DNA from: Hypoxylon rubiginosum | Taxonomy: Eukaryota; Ascomycota; Sordariomycetes; Xylariales; Hypoxylaceae | Direction: 5' to 3' | DNA: 64,000 bases | Assembly (NCBI GenBank): GCA_902806565.1 | Contig: CADCXA010000041.1 | Location: 744,001 to 808,000, forward strand | Shown here: positions 1 through 13,019 of the stretch, one piece after another | Layout of the letters: the number at the start of each line of letters is the position of its first letter | Numbering within the stretch: position 1 is the stretch's first letter | The notes under the pieces: generated by a model | The model's database searches: none | The model's input: only the letters and a program-made list of their open reading frames with translations | What the model was told of the DNA's origin: nothing | Program-made: the position numbers and the translations under genes

Positions 1-3000
1 TATAATTATAACATTAAAATAAACTTATATAATAAAACGCTTTTAATATTAAATAATAATTAATATACTACATATAATACCATTATAATAACTATTAAAT
101 AAATTTTTTTTTTTATATATTTTTATTTATAAAACTTAATTAAAACTAAAAAAACTTTTTTATATTTAACATTTTACCATTATTATTAATTAAAAAAAAA
201 AGTTATACTATATATAACTTTATTTAACATTATAACACTTTTATTATTTAATAAAAAAATTATTTATTTATAGTTTAAAATTTTTATTACTTTAAATAAT
301 AATTTAATATATAATATTTAAAAAAAATTAATAAAAACAAATCTTTTTTAATAAATATTATTAATTATTTAAAATAAAATCATTATATAATATAAATATA
401 TATTTAAAGTAGTTTATAAGATACTATATAACATATAAAAAGATTAATTTTTATTTAATAAAATATTTATTTTATTTAAAGGAAACTTTATATAAATTTT
501 ATTTATAATTAAAAAAAAATTAAAACCATAAGTTATTAATATTTACTTATAGAATTTATTTTTATAGTTTAAACTTTAAAAGTTATATTTAATAAAAAAT
601 ATAAAAGTTTAATAAAATAATATAAAAAATATAAAGTTTTTATAATAACTTTAAATAATTTTTTATAACTTTAAAATTAATAAATTAATATTATTATTTA
701 ATATAATAAAAACGTTTAATAATATTAAGGATTTTTATAATTATATTTACCTGAAAAAAGTCCTAGATAATATGTTATATAACTTAAACATTTTTATTTT
801 TAAATTTATTTTATTTATATATAATATATTTATATAAAAAATTAATAATAATTTATTATTTAATATTTTTAAGGAGAAATAAAAATATTTTTTAATAGAT
901 AAGTTTATTAAAATAAACGATTAATAAGTTAAAAAAACATTAATTAAAATAGTTTAAATTTTATAGTTAAAAAAAATACTATTAATTAAATTAAAATTAA
1001 AAATTAATTTTTTTATTATAATATTACGTAATTTAAATCCTAACTAAAACTTTTATAATAATATTTAAATAATTATAACTTAGTTTAATAAATATAATAT
1101 AAAAGCTAAGATTTTTAATAAGTTATTTAATAAAATAAAATATGTTTTATTAAAAATTAAGTTAATTTAAAATAATAAAAACCAGTTATTTATATAGTTT
1201 AAATAATAGTTTTTAATATTAATTTATTTTATTATAATTATAAATAAGTTATAAAGATAATTTTTTAATATAATTAATATTAATTAAAAGATTTTTATAT
1301 TTATATATAAATAATTTTATATAATTATATTAAAAGTTAAATTTATTTAAAGGTTAAAAGTTTTAAAAATATTAAAAACGGAATTTAATAAACTATTAAA
1401 TATTATATATTTTAAAGTTTTATAGGAATTAATAAATAATTAAAAGAAAATACTATAAATAATATTATATTTAATATATATATAAAATGCTTTTAATTAA
1501 TTACTTAACTTATTTTTACTTTTTAAAATAAAAAATCTTATTATATTTTAATTGTTTTACTTTTTTTATTATATTAAATAATTAAAATAATAAATTATAA
1601 ATTACTTTAATTATTTTAAATAAATAAATATTAATTAATTTTTATTTTATTATAAGTTTTATACCTTTTTTAGTTATTAATAATAAAAGGTTACGTTAAA
1701 AAAAAATTAAAGTTAATATAAAAATATTAACCAGTATATTATTTATTTTAACACGTTTATTAATAATTATTAAAAAAGTTAATTATTATTATTTAAGTTT
1801 ATTAATATTTATATATTATATATTAAATTAATAAAAGTATTTACTTTTAATATTATTATAATGGTAGTTAATATATATATTATTAAAATAATTAAATAAA
1901 ATAATATAATATTAAAATTTATTATTATTTATTTTACAGTTAATATAATTTTATTTTAAGGGTAAAATAATATTATATATTTATATATAAATAACTAATA
2001 ATAATTAAAATTTTTAAATTAACCAAAAAAAACCAATATAAATTTATTTTTATAGTTAATAATTAACATTTTATTTAACTTAATTTTTTTATAGTAATAA
2101 ACCTAGTTTTTATATTATATATTTAATAAAAAAATTTATTTAATAATAAGCTATTAAATTGTTAATAAAATACCTACTTAAAAAAGTAATAAAACTTAAT
2201 ATATATATAAATTGTTAAATATTAAAATTATAATATTACTTATTTTTATCCTTTTAATTTTAATTAAAACTTATTATATATATTTAATTAAATTTTTGTT
2301 ATTTTTTAATATAAAATAATTATTGTTTTTATTAATATAATAAAAAATTTTAAACGTATAAAATAAAGTTAAAAAATAATCTAATTTATTTTAATTTAAA
2401 GTTAATATTTATTTTTAATTAAATTTAAAAAAATTAAAATAGTTTATATTATAAAATAATAAACTTAATAAATAAAAACCAGCGTGTTAATTGTTATTAT
2501 TTTAACTTATAAAACCGTAAAATTGCTTTTTTAATTTAATAATAACGGTTGTTATAAATATTATTTTTATAATATAAAAAAGCTAAAATAAAATTAAAAG
2601 GTTTTTTAAAGTTAATAAAATCTTTTAAGAAATGTTTTTTATAAACTAAGAAAAAATCTTATAAATTATATAAACTTAAATAATATTAATTAAAAATAAT
2701 TATAAAAATTTATAAAATCTAAAGGTTTAAATTAAATAATTATTTAAATTAAACAAATAAAAAAAATATTAAATAATTTAAAATTAATATTATATAAATT
2801 ATATTTTAATAATAATTTAAAAAAATATATAATAATTAAATACACGTTATATATTAAAAATAAACCAATTTAAAATACATGTAAAATAGTGAAAAAGATA
2901 AAGATTTTAAATAAGTTATAATTATAAAACTAGTTAATATTAAGAATAAACTTTAAATAAATAAGAATTATTTAATTAAACACTTTTAGTTTTATATTAT

Positions 3001-3639
3001 AAAATTATAGTATAAAAAAAAGTTTTATATTTTAAAAATATAAAAAAATATTAACTTAAAATTTTTATTAAGTAATATATAAAATAATAAATTAATTTAT
3101 TAAACTGTTTTTCTTTTATTTATATATATATATATTTTATAAAATATTATTTTTATAAAAACATTTACTTAAAAAATATTATAAATTATATATATAAAAA
3201 AGTGATATATAAAAAAAAATCCAACCTTTTTAATTATAATATATTAAAAGAAACTTAACCTTTTATAAATAAAATATTAAAAAAAATTAAACTTTTTAAT
3301 AAATATAATTATTATAAACATGTTTAAAAGTGATTTTATAGTTAATTTTAAAATTAATATTAATAAAAAACTTAATATTAATAAAGAACCTAATATTAAT
3401 AAAAATTATATAAAAAGTAATTAAAATAAAATAATTTTTATAATAATTTAAACTTTAATTATTATTATTTATTAAGTTAAATATAAATATAAATAACTTT
3501 AAAATAAAATTAAAATTAATAAGTGGATAAAATAATATAAGTTTAATTTTAATATTTAAATATAAAAAATTAAGCTTAGCTTTTTTTTTTTAATTAAGCT
3601 AGAAATTATTATTTAAATTATTAAAAAAGAAAAAGTTAA

Positions 3640-3640
3640 A

Positions 3641-3689
<49 letters not shown>

Positions 3690-3710
3690 TTATTATTATT
3701 ATTATTAATA
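3640..3710. repeat. ATT trinucleotide microsatellite inside the left repeat copy
   Basis: About 70 bp of nearly uninterrupted ATT units. The same tract is in the right copy as AAT units at about 54,526-54,594, so it predates the duplication. Because it contains no G or C it could not be changed by RIP, and its length is nearly the same in both copies. Confidence 0.85.
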
Positions 3711-5940
3711 GGTTTAAATTACTTGGTGTATATTAAAAATATTAATTTTTTATAATAATATTTTTAAAAAAAATACTTAAAATTATTGTTACTATTAAAC
3801 TTTATTTATTTAATATATATTAAATAAACTAAACGTTTACCTAGATATTTAATATTATTTTTTTTTTTAACTTTATTTATATTTTTTTTTTTAGTTTTAC
3901 TTACGTTCTTTTTTTTAACTTCGCTTATATTTTTTTTTTTAATTTTATTTATATTTTATAAGATTTTATTAATATTACGTTTCTAGCTAGTTTTCTTAAT
4001 ATTAGTAACTTTTACCCTAAAATTAAAAAATTGTTTTATTATTATTATTTATTATATAAATTATTTATTATAAAAGCTTTTATATTTAAAGAAAATAATA
4101 AAATATTTTTAGTAAAAAATATTATCATTAAATATTTTAATTACCTTTTTAATAAATAAAATTTAAACGAAATAAATAAATAAAAGTTTAATTAAAATAT
4201 AGGAAATTAAATAAAAAAAATAATTATAAAATAATATATATATTTTAATATTTATATTATAATATTTAGTTAATAACTAAAAAATATACGATATTAAATA
4301 AAGTTTATTTTTTTATTTAAAGTTTAATTTTAAATAAATAATAATATAATTCTTATTTTAAATATAATAAAAATTTTAATAAAAAAATATATAATTAAAA
4401 AAGAAAATATAAATAACATTTAATAAATTTTTTATAAAATATATATATATTTAATTAATTAATAACTAGGAATTTATAGTTTTAAATATAATATAATTAT
4501 TTTTTAGTTTTATTAATTATAATATAAAAATGTAATAATTATAATTAAAATTAAATTTAAAGTTAATATAATTAGGTAAATTATTAATATATATATCTTT
4601 TTATTATTTAAATATATTTTTATAAAAAAAAGGCTAATACTCCTTAAAAAGAAATTATTAAATATAATATATTAATTATAATAAAAATAATTAATATAAA
4701 TATATATATATAATATTTAAAATTAATTATAATATTTAAACATATAATTTACATTTATATAACTTTTATAAAAAATATAAAAATAATAAATCTTAGTATT
4801 AATTAAATTATTTTAAAGTACCGGTAAATAAGAAATAATTTAATTAGTAAATAAAAAAAAATATAATTTTTATATATTTTTAATATTATTCTAGATATTT
4901 TTAGTAATAATTATATAAACTTTATAAAATAATAAATAATAAAACTTATTATTATTAATAACATATAAAATAATTAATATATATAATGGATTATATTTAA
5001 AATAAAAAATATAAATAATTTTTTAGATTTAATTAAATATATTATTATTATTATTAAAAAATGTAATAACTGTGAATTTTTCTTTTAAATTTATTTTATA
5101 TTTTATATTAATAGAAAATATATTAATAAAAAGTAAATATTAAAATAAAAAATAAAAAATCAAAGTAACATTAAAAAATATTTATACGTTATATAACTTA
5201 TTTATATATATAAATAAATAATAAATTATTAATATTTTAAATTTTAAAATAACTTATTACTTACCTAGGTAAATATTTATATAACCTATATAAATAAATC
5301 TTTATAACCTTATTTATATTATAATAAATATAATTTTTTATTATTTATATATATTTAAATTTATATATATCGTATTTATATATTTAAAAATAAATAATAT
5401 TAATAAATTATATTATTTAATTTATAAGTTATTATTATATAATTTATATACGTAGTTATAATATAAACTTAATATATATTATTTAAAATACTTAAAAATA
5501 AAATTATTATTTAATTTTAACTTTTTAAATTATTTTAATATAATTTTTAATGTTAATTATAAAATAGTTTATATTATTTATATTATTATTATTAGTAATT
5601 ATTAACATCCAGTAATAAAGAAAAATATTAATATATTATAAGTATATAAAAACAAATATAATTTTTATATTTTAAAAACCTTTAAAAACAAATTATTTAT
5701 TATATTTAACTATAAAATCCTATTATTTAATAATTATTAATAAATCTAACTAATAAATAATATTAAATATTTTTTTATTATAATATTATAACAATTATTT
5801 AAATTTACTAACAAAATAATATTAATAAATAATTATATTTTTTATTTAAATTTTAACTAATAGGTAATATCTGTTATTTTATTTTTATTATAAAAAAAAA
5901 TAATAAACTTAAAATATAAATATAATAAATTAATTATAAA

Positions 5941-6030
5941 TAAACTAACTTTAAATAAACTAACTTTAAATAAACTAACTTTAAATAAGTTAATTTTAAA
6001 TAAACTAACTTTAAATAAATTAATTTTAAA
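5941..6030. repeat. 15-bp tandem repeat, six units, in the left copy
   Basis: Six head-to-tail units of TAAACTAACTTTAAA and variants. Units 4 and 6 differ mainly by C-to-T or G/A changes. The reverse complement of this array is at about 52,203-52,290 in the right copy, again with its own C/T differences (units with CTGAT and CTAACC). Confidence 0.85.
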
Positions 6031-7440
6031 TAATAAAAAAATATTTTTATGGGTTTTAATTGTTAAAATTATAATAAATTTAAAAAAATTAATAAGTAAT
6101 TATAATTTTCTAATTAAAATTTATCGTTTTATAAAAATGTTAATTAAAATTAAAATAACTTATATTATATTAAAAATATATTTAATTTAATTTAATAGTT
6201 ACTATATATAAAATTTTATAATTTTATTTTTAAATATAAACGATTTTTTTAATAATAATAAAAATTAAATAATAATTTAAAATAATATTTATTACTTATT
6301 TAATTATAGTTATATAATCGTGGTATTAAAAAAAAATAAAAATAAAAATAATAAACCAAACAAATTATATATATTATAAATTTATATATTAAATTTATTA
6401 AAACTTTTTATTAATAAAAACCTGTTATATTTAAACTTTTATTATAATATTAAATATTATTTTATTTTAAAAACATTTTTTTAATATATATTTATATATT
6501 TTACTTAAAATTTAATATATAATAAAATAACCTTGTTACTTAAAAACAAAAAAGTAATAAAAAATTAAAAATTTAATTTATTATTAGTAAAATTTTAAAA
6601 AAATAAATGTTATAAGTAAAAAATTATTAAAGATTTTAATTAAAATATATAAACTATAAATAAAAATACTAAAAACAAATAATTAAAAAAAAAGGAAAAA
6701 ATAAAATAAAAACTAACAGTTAAAAAACCTAGAGTTAAAAAACTTAAAATTAAAAAATTAATAGTTAAAAAATAATTATAAATATTATTTTTTAATTTTA
6801 AAAAAAAGCTTTTTAAATTTAAATTTAAAATCTAATAATAATAACTTTAATATTTACCATTAATACTATAAAAAAACTTTTATTATATAAAAATAAAATA
6901 AATTAAAACCAATAACTAATAATAATAATTATAAAAAAAAGTTTAAAATTAATAAAAAACTAAAAGTAAAATATATAAAATTAATATTAATTTTAATTTA
7001 TATTAAAATTAAATAACTTAAATTTATATTTAATAATATTATATTTAAATTAAATATTAATTTGGTTTTATTATTTAATAATTTTATTAGTAGTAATAAT
7101 AATATTTAAACTAATAATAAATAAAATTTTAATAAATATAAATACGATAATATTTTAATAATTAAAAAAAATAATAATTATTAGTTAAAAAATTTCCAGG
7201 GAAAAAAATAATAAAATTTAAATAAAAGTTTAAAAAGAATAAATATAAGTATAAATATAAAGTATAAAGTGTAAATAAAATAGTTAATATAAATATATTA
7301 ATTAAAAAAAAGCAATATAAATTAATAAAAAATTCTAATAAAAGATAATAAACTTAATAATTAAATACCAGTTTTATAATTTTTATTTTATATTTTTATA
7401 GATAAATTTTAATTAATTTAAATTACATAAAGTTAATATG

Positions 7441-7580
7441 GTGCAATAATGAAATGCTTATATAATCTAAAAAAAAAACCCATAGCTTCCCTCCTGGCCG
7501 TGCTTGCACAGCCAGGTTGCGCAGCTAGTGTTACCTTTATGAAGTAGAGAGTTCTCTGCTTGGTAAGAGTCTGGGTTGAA
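7441..7580 (+). repeat. Unmutated terminus of the left repeat copy
   Basis: This normal-composition stretch aligns with the reverse complement of about 50,640-50,790. Left GCCAGGTTGCGCAGCTAGTG corresponds to ACCAGATTATATAACTAGTA on the right, every difference being G-to-A or C-to-T. It shows what the end of the element looked like before RIP. TTGCGCAGCTAG (from about 7,525) resembles a tRNA A box, and GGGTTGAAACC (about 7,573) resembles a B box lacking its C, so the end may be tRNA-derived; this last point is weak. Homology fades around 7,580. Confidence 0.75.
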
Positions 7581-7912
7581 ACCATCTGAGGGTGGAGGGT
7601 GGAGGAATACTAGCCCCGAAATCCCGATCAGAAGAGTTGCGTTGGTGCTATGAGATACTCGGTCTGTGAGGAAGGCGGAGGAATGCGGCCTAGCAAACAC
7701 CCCTTTTCATAACCCCCGTACCTACCTGCGTGGTAGGTAGTCACCAACGAGGTATGGATGTATATAGAGAGGTACACATATGTATTTCTTGTGTCACCCA
7801 GACAGCGACAATTATACTCTCCCTCAGAACTCAAGAAGGCCCTCTTACTTGTGCAATACTAGAACTACCTTCAGTTCTATCATACCCGTCGCGTGTGGAT
7901 CATCACATCATT
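7581..7912. other. Intergenic leader between repeat edge and FAD monooxygenase
   Basis: About 330 bp of normal composition that must hold the monooxygenase promoter and 5' UTR. A short inverted repeat, CTACC-TGCGT-GGTAG, lies at about 7,722-7,736. No gene is seen. The open frame that begins at 7,730 is in frame with the gene, but its first 61 codons do not resemble the family. Confidence 0.5.
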
Positions 7913-9530
7913 ATGTCTTCTTCCTTTCAAGAAACCAGAGACCCTGTTGTTGTTGACGGCGTCCACCGTCTCAGTCCCACGGGAATCTCCATTCTCATTG
8001 TAGGTGGAGGTGTTGGAGGGATGATGACGGCGCTTGAATCGTGGCGTCAGGGTCATAACGTCCGCATACTCGAGCGAAACGAGAAACTTGACACAATAGG
8101 TACCTCGTTAGATATCCGCTACCATATATGATTCATGCACTAATACCCCTGGACGTAAGGCGACTGCTTCGGCATTCTACCACCAGCATGGTCTACGCTT
8201 CGACTTTTTCCTACTATGAAAGAACAGTTTGAACGCGAATCATACGACGTGGAGTTCAGCTTCTGGCGCTATGAAGGCAGGCTGATCGATCACCGTGGTG
8301 AAGCAGAGTGGAATTATCCCGGCGCCGTGCACTCTGCCCGGGACGTCCGTGTCCCGTGGATAGAGACTCGAAGCAGCATCACCAATATGCTTTCAAAGCA
8401 ATGCGAGAGACTTGGAATCAATATCGAGTATGGAAACACAGCGATTTCATACGACGAGAACGAAAACGAAGCCATCGTTACCGTTACAAGGCTAGATGGA
8501 ACAACTCGCCGGGAAACGGCCGATATAGTGGTCGCTGCTGACGGTGTTGCGACGACCAGCCATGATCACATTACAGGGCGAAAGGTGAGAGCGGAAAGCA
8601 GTGGCTACGCTCTATATCGTGGAATGATCCCGATGGATCTCTTGAAGTCGAAAGTAGATTCGGATATACAGAAGAAATTCTTTTCTTCTCCACGAGGAGA
8701 CTTCCGGATCTATATGGCGTAAAGTTTCCAACGACGCTCTTCTACCAGCTTATTAGCTAACACACGTCTAGTTCTGATCTCCACGCGAATATCATCATAA
8801 CAAGGGATTTTGTGTGTTACGCAATCACTTACAAGGTAGGTTTCCTTCAGAATATAGGTACTATCGCACGGGGCTTACTATACACTAGGAGGATGGCAAC
8901 AGTAAAGAATCTTGGAAGGCTGCTGTTTCAGCTGACGAGGTCTTGAAGAGACTTAATGAAAACCCTGGTTGGGATCCAGACTTGGTCGAGGTTCTAAGCC
9001 ATATTCCTGACAAGAGCTGCATCGATTGGACACTCCGCTGGCGTGATCCTCAACCCCAATGGGCCTCTAGCGGAGGACGTGTGGTTCAGCTTGGCGATAG
9101 CGCTCATTCTTTCTTGCCCACTTCTGGAAACGGAGCTACGCAAGCTCTCGAGGATGCCCTGTCTCTCGCACAATGCCTGTGCCTCGGAAGAAAAGGCAAA
9201 GAACATATCGCAACCAAGGTCCACAACAAACTCCGCTTCGAGCGCGTGTCGACAATACAGAAGACGGGCTTCGCCAACCGGAGACTTATGCATCACATCG
9301 ATCTAGATGCAGCAGAAGCGAGGCCGGAGCTAATCACAATGAGCTTGCCTTCGTGGATTTGGACTCATAACCCAGTGGAGTATGCGATTTATAATTACGC
9401 CGCAGCTGAGGCCCATATTACGAAGGGGTCGCCATTTCAAAACACGAATGGGCCTCCTGGCGTAACGTATGAGCCGTGGGATATCGCGTCGGAGATGGAA
9501 AAGGAGATGCTGTCCTTACAGCATGAGTGA
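7913..9530 (+). CDS. FAD-dependent monooxygenase (salicylate hydroxylase-like)
   Basis: Proposed exons are 7913-8099, 8160-8718, 8772-8835 and 8889-9530, giving 483 residues. This is a class A flavoprotein monooxygenase, which hydroxylates small, usually aromatic, substrates using NAD(P)H and O2. The dinucleotide-binding GGGVGG is at residues 31-36, the DG motif follows VVAADG in exon 2, and exon 4 carries the FAD-ribityl GD motif GDSAHSFLPTSGNGATQALE. Intron 1 (60 nt) has a CACTAATAC branch site; splicing restores the family sequence GDCFGILPPAWSTLRLFP across the junction. The ATG at 7913 places the Rossmann motif at a normal depth. The substrate cannot be told. The gene is complete and lies only about 330 bp from the RIP-mutated repeat, yet has no premature stops, so RIP did not spread into it. 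Confidence 0.88.
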
Positions 9531-12500
9531 GCCCCCTTTTTCTGTCCATAGCGATACTGGATAGGTTAGGTATGCACTAAACTAGAGAAGAGAAAAATAG
9601 AAGCAATGTGCTAGAGTTCTAACCCATAACCCTTAGACAGGAGTTGGTAGTGCTGGCCTAGAAGGCGAGCAGTATTGATATGAATAGGGGCTTGTGGCTA
9701 AAAGTCGCCAGAGGCTGTTCCAAGAGATTAGGTACCACAGCAAAAATATAAATAAAATGATTCGTCCAAGACAGTAATCGAACCTGTTGCCTCCTCGCTG
9801 TAATTTAGTTTTCGTAGAATAAATACAAGCAAGCACAGGCGCAAGTCGATGCTGTTCCCTAGCAACTGACCTCCCGCTTGTACCGAAGTACCCCTGGTTG
9901 CCCCGGACAACGTCAGCCTACCAAATGTAAAGGTTATATATCCCAATAGCACAGTAGGTTTTCACTACCAGCTGCCAGGGTGGGCTAATTGAGCAGCCGC
10001 TCATCGGTGATGCCACCTAGGTGAATCTGACACTTTAGGCTCAGTCGGAAAGGGAACTCACACGATGAGGCCGAACGAGGCTAACCCGGCACCCCAACAG
10101 GTGTAGCAAGACCAGGAGGCGGTTGGGTCGGAGTGGATGGAAAGATCACTAGAGGGAGACGTCGGTTCTAACCCGGCCCCTGGCAACTAATTTTTTTTTA
10201 TTTTTTTTTCGTTTGCAATATTTCTTTTCTTTGTAAAAAAGAAAAGAACCCTCAGTTTTAATTTTAATCTAGGTACTTTTTAGACGTGACTCCTTCTATC
10301 CTATGTACCTGCATACCTGCAGTCATCAGATAGGTCTAAATCTCATTCCTTAGCATTCTACTATGTTACCGCATCTCCTTGAATACTATTACAAGAGTGA
10401 TCCTACATGTACTAAACATCCTTATAAAGTAGACCTGGTATATCGTTGCCAGTCCTACACATTTCTCTCTTGACACAACGCCTAGGTGCCTAAGTCATGT
10501 CAGATTAGGCAAAACTTGCTTCCTTATATCTACGAGTTTTCTATTTTCACCAAGGCTTGTGAAGCGCCAGTTTCTTTATCTCGTGTAACACACATATGGG
10601 CAGCAGGAGAGTTGTGATACAAATCCCGAAAGCAATAACTCCCATTTTATACCGAGTTTTCTCCTAGATATGTGAATACTTAAGTTCATATATAACTACC
10701 TAGACGAGAATGCGCGGCTGCGCAGCTTGCTCGTGGCAGTATCACACACCAAGAGAACCCTACGATAATTGAACATGTAACACCACGGGGGGTTAAAGGC
10801 CTAGGCCTGCTGTAACACGTAGCCGACCCTGCTGTACGGGCAAGTGTAGCATCGGAACAGGTGTAACGGCAGTTGCATAACGTCCAGGTTATTATGTCAC
10901 CGTACAGCTGAGGTATAGCCTGTGGTCGTAGATGCACACCATCGTGTTGAGATCGGACGGGGGGATGTATAAGGTATTAGCAATGGAAGGGATATGCATT
11001 GACAGGCTCCCTAAACGAGACCGGGAAACTCGATCGAGATTACCGTAACAGGCGAATGTACAGATGCAGAGTTCATGGAAGGTCTCGTATAAGATCACAC
11101 CCAAGCATAGCGACTACCACGACTGTCACAGTTGTCATGGCTAGAATCTTAGCTCGGCGTGGGGGACAGGCAGCTATGATTGGTCAACCTACTATTCCTA
11201 TTTCTTTTCTTTTGACGTCGTACAGATCGCCATGGTATACTCGACATCTCCCTCGAGTCCCAAGTGGCGTTCTCCTAGACATGACGAATTGCATCGTGTA
11301 ACTCGAATATCGTAGGCGTCTAGCCGTGGGGACTTGCCGGTATCCAGGGCCGTAGCTCGTAGCTCGTCGCTTTCGGTTTCAACACGTTCGGAAATCCTCC
11401 ATGTTATGGAGTAGGTGAAAGTTAGGAGGCCTTGGAGCGGGGAGGGACGTGATTAGCCCAGGTTGGACAGTGATCCGGTGTCTTCATCCTGACGATGATC
11501 GTTTAGATGTAAGCAACGGGATAGACTCGACTGTATCCGACCTGGCCAGCCTTCTCATAGGTTCGCCATATGAATCCTAACAGGGTTGTCCAGAGTGCAT
11601 CCAACTTTGGTTGGGGTCTGATATTAACACTTGGGCTCAAGTGATGGAGGGTACGGTCGTCGAATTGGTCGGACAAGAAAAAGCACCGGTCGTTTATTAC
11701 AGGACGAGATGTCGGTTTCTCCAATTTCCCCTCGTCGAGTGCAGCACTTGGATGTAACAAGGAGTCGATTCTGCGTCTGAACTTGAGCAAGTAGGACTAC
11801 CTAGTGACAGTTTCGTCGGCAGTTCAGCATCGTGATGCCTAGGAGGATTGCACCCAAGTCGTGCTATCGATCAACTAAACTTGGCGAATAGGGGGTTCCC
11901 CTCTCGGCTGTTATGGTATGAGCTAAAACTGTGGTCAGAGGACATGGACGATTGGCCTCCAGTATTTCTGACCGCGCGTATAGTCGAAGACGAAGGCCGT
12001 CCTTTAACCCAAAATGCTTTGGTGGGTATCCGGGACATGTTCGTCGACCTGAGGTCAAGGAAGCTGACGACCCCGACCAGTACGGGCCAGGTTGACCAAC
12101 TAAAAGTGCCAACATGGAGTGCTAAGGGATGCTAAGGTACGGCATGACGACCATTGGTGCGAGCTACCTATGCAAAGTGCCCCCTTCGGATAGAACCCAA
12201 CGAAATAAACGAACTAGAATCCTCTGGAGAACTGCGGGGAAGCATGGGCCGCATATATAGTGACGGGTATTTGACCTCACGTAGCCTCCACCCCCGCATT
12301 GTAGCAACCGTCTTGCATATGAGCTGCATATACTAATGGCCCTTGGACTTGCAGACGTATGCAGAGTCACCTAGCGTAGCGAATCATCCGGGGTAGGTCA
12401 GCTACAAGGCTGTGAAGGGAAACTTTCCGAGCCTCACCGAGAGGCCGCTTCTAGGCGATGCCACTCCCGATTGCTTTCTGTCGTCCATGTGTCGACTAAG

Positions 12501-13019
12501 ATCGGACGGGGCTGTGCTACCATAGAATTTCCGGGACTGTGACGAGGGTAGGCTGAACTAGGCCCAGTGAGACAATATGAATTGGGTAGAGAGCCGAACC
12601 CGGTAACTCTGAGTCTGGCTAGATGAGACTTTCGTAACCGCGCCTCTCGAATGCTTTCCCAGGGATTATCCTCCCATCCCTCCCCGATCACATTCTCTCG
12701 GCGCGTGGGTACGATGCGGAGGTGTTACATCGATAGATATCAGATGACCTCGATAGTGAGTTGGCAAGCATGTCGAGCAGTTATCGGGAGAGGGGGTCAT
12801 TGACGGGGATATGGTTGGCAATCGGCCTCCATGTGCATAATCTAGAGAGTAGCACGCATCATTGGCGGCTTTCTACGAGCACGCCAGGATGAGGGGGGAT
12901 ACCTCGGGGTCTGCAGCTTCAGATTCCCCTCTTCTTTCGAATATTTGTAGATCCTGCTAGCCCGACCCTCGACGAAGCATAAGTAGGCAATCAACACCCC
13001 CTCGACGTAGTTTCACAAC
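9531..13019. other. 3.5 kb gene-free stretch
   Basis: No frame longer than about 100 codons, and none resembling a known family. Composition is normal (roughly half GC, CpG not depleted), so it is not RIP-mutated. It contains a tRNA-like relic at 10,111-10,185 followed by T-runs. The last part should hold the promoter of the alcohol oxidase gene. The stretch between 10,900 and 12,900 has coding-like composition but stops in all frames and could be an old decayed gene; no similarity is recognisable. Confidence 0.5.
10111..10185 (+). pseudogene. tRNA-like relic or tRNA-derived SINE head
   Basis: A good T-arm is visible: stem GTCGG/CCGGC around the 7-nt loop TTCTAAC (10,161-10,177), which reads as a B box (GGTTCTAACCC). 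The flanking ends ACCAGGA and CCCTGGC pair at 5 of 7 positions like an acceptor stem. A GGGTCGGAGTGG stretch sits where an A box would be. No anticodon arm folds, so it is not a functional tRNA. Runs of T start 6 nt after the end (10,191 on), like a Pol III terminator or a SINE tail. Confidence 0.4.

Larger units (their letters stand above)
1..7580 (+). repeat. Left copy of a >7.5 kb RIP-degraded inverted repeat (AT-rich)
   Basis: Positions 1-7,437 are overwhelmingly A and T, with no open frame worth calling. Reverse-complemented right-flank sequence matches it collinearly: left base 24 pairs with right 58,209, left 3,711 with 54,523, left 7,479 with 50,753, a constant sum near 58,233. Differences are nearly all C/T or G/A, as expected from RIP acting separately on each copy. 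Matching continues past the AT-rich edge to about 7,580, where the left copy is unmutated. The repeat starts outside the window. Element class is unknown because no coding capacity survives; a long retrotransposon or large DNA element are both possible. The + label is arbitrary and means opposite to the right copy. Confidence 0.9.

Noticed and set aside
1..7437. Mitochondrial origin of the AT-rich blocks
   Set aside because: They contain no mitochondrial genes, rRNA or tRNA, and the readable terminus shows C-to-T/G-to-A conversion of normal-composition DNA, which points to RIP.
7730..7912. Upstream extension of the FAD monooxygenase frame
   Set aside because: The first 61 codons of this open frame do not resemble the family; the ATG at 7913 gives a normal N-terminus.
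11848..12135. 95-codon plus-strand frame in the 3.5 kb gene-free stretch
   Set aside because: No similarity recognised, overlapped by an equally long antisense frame; not enough to call a gene.
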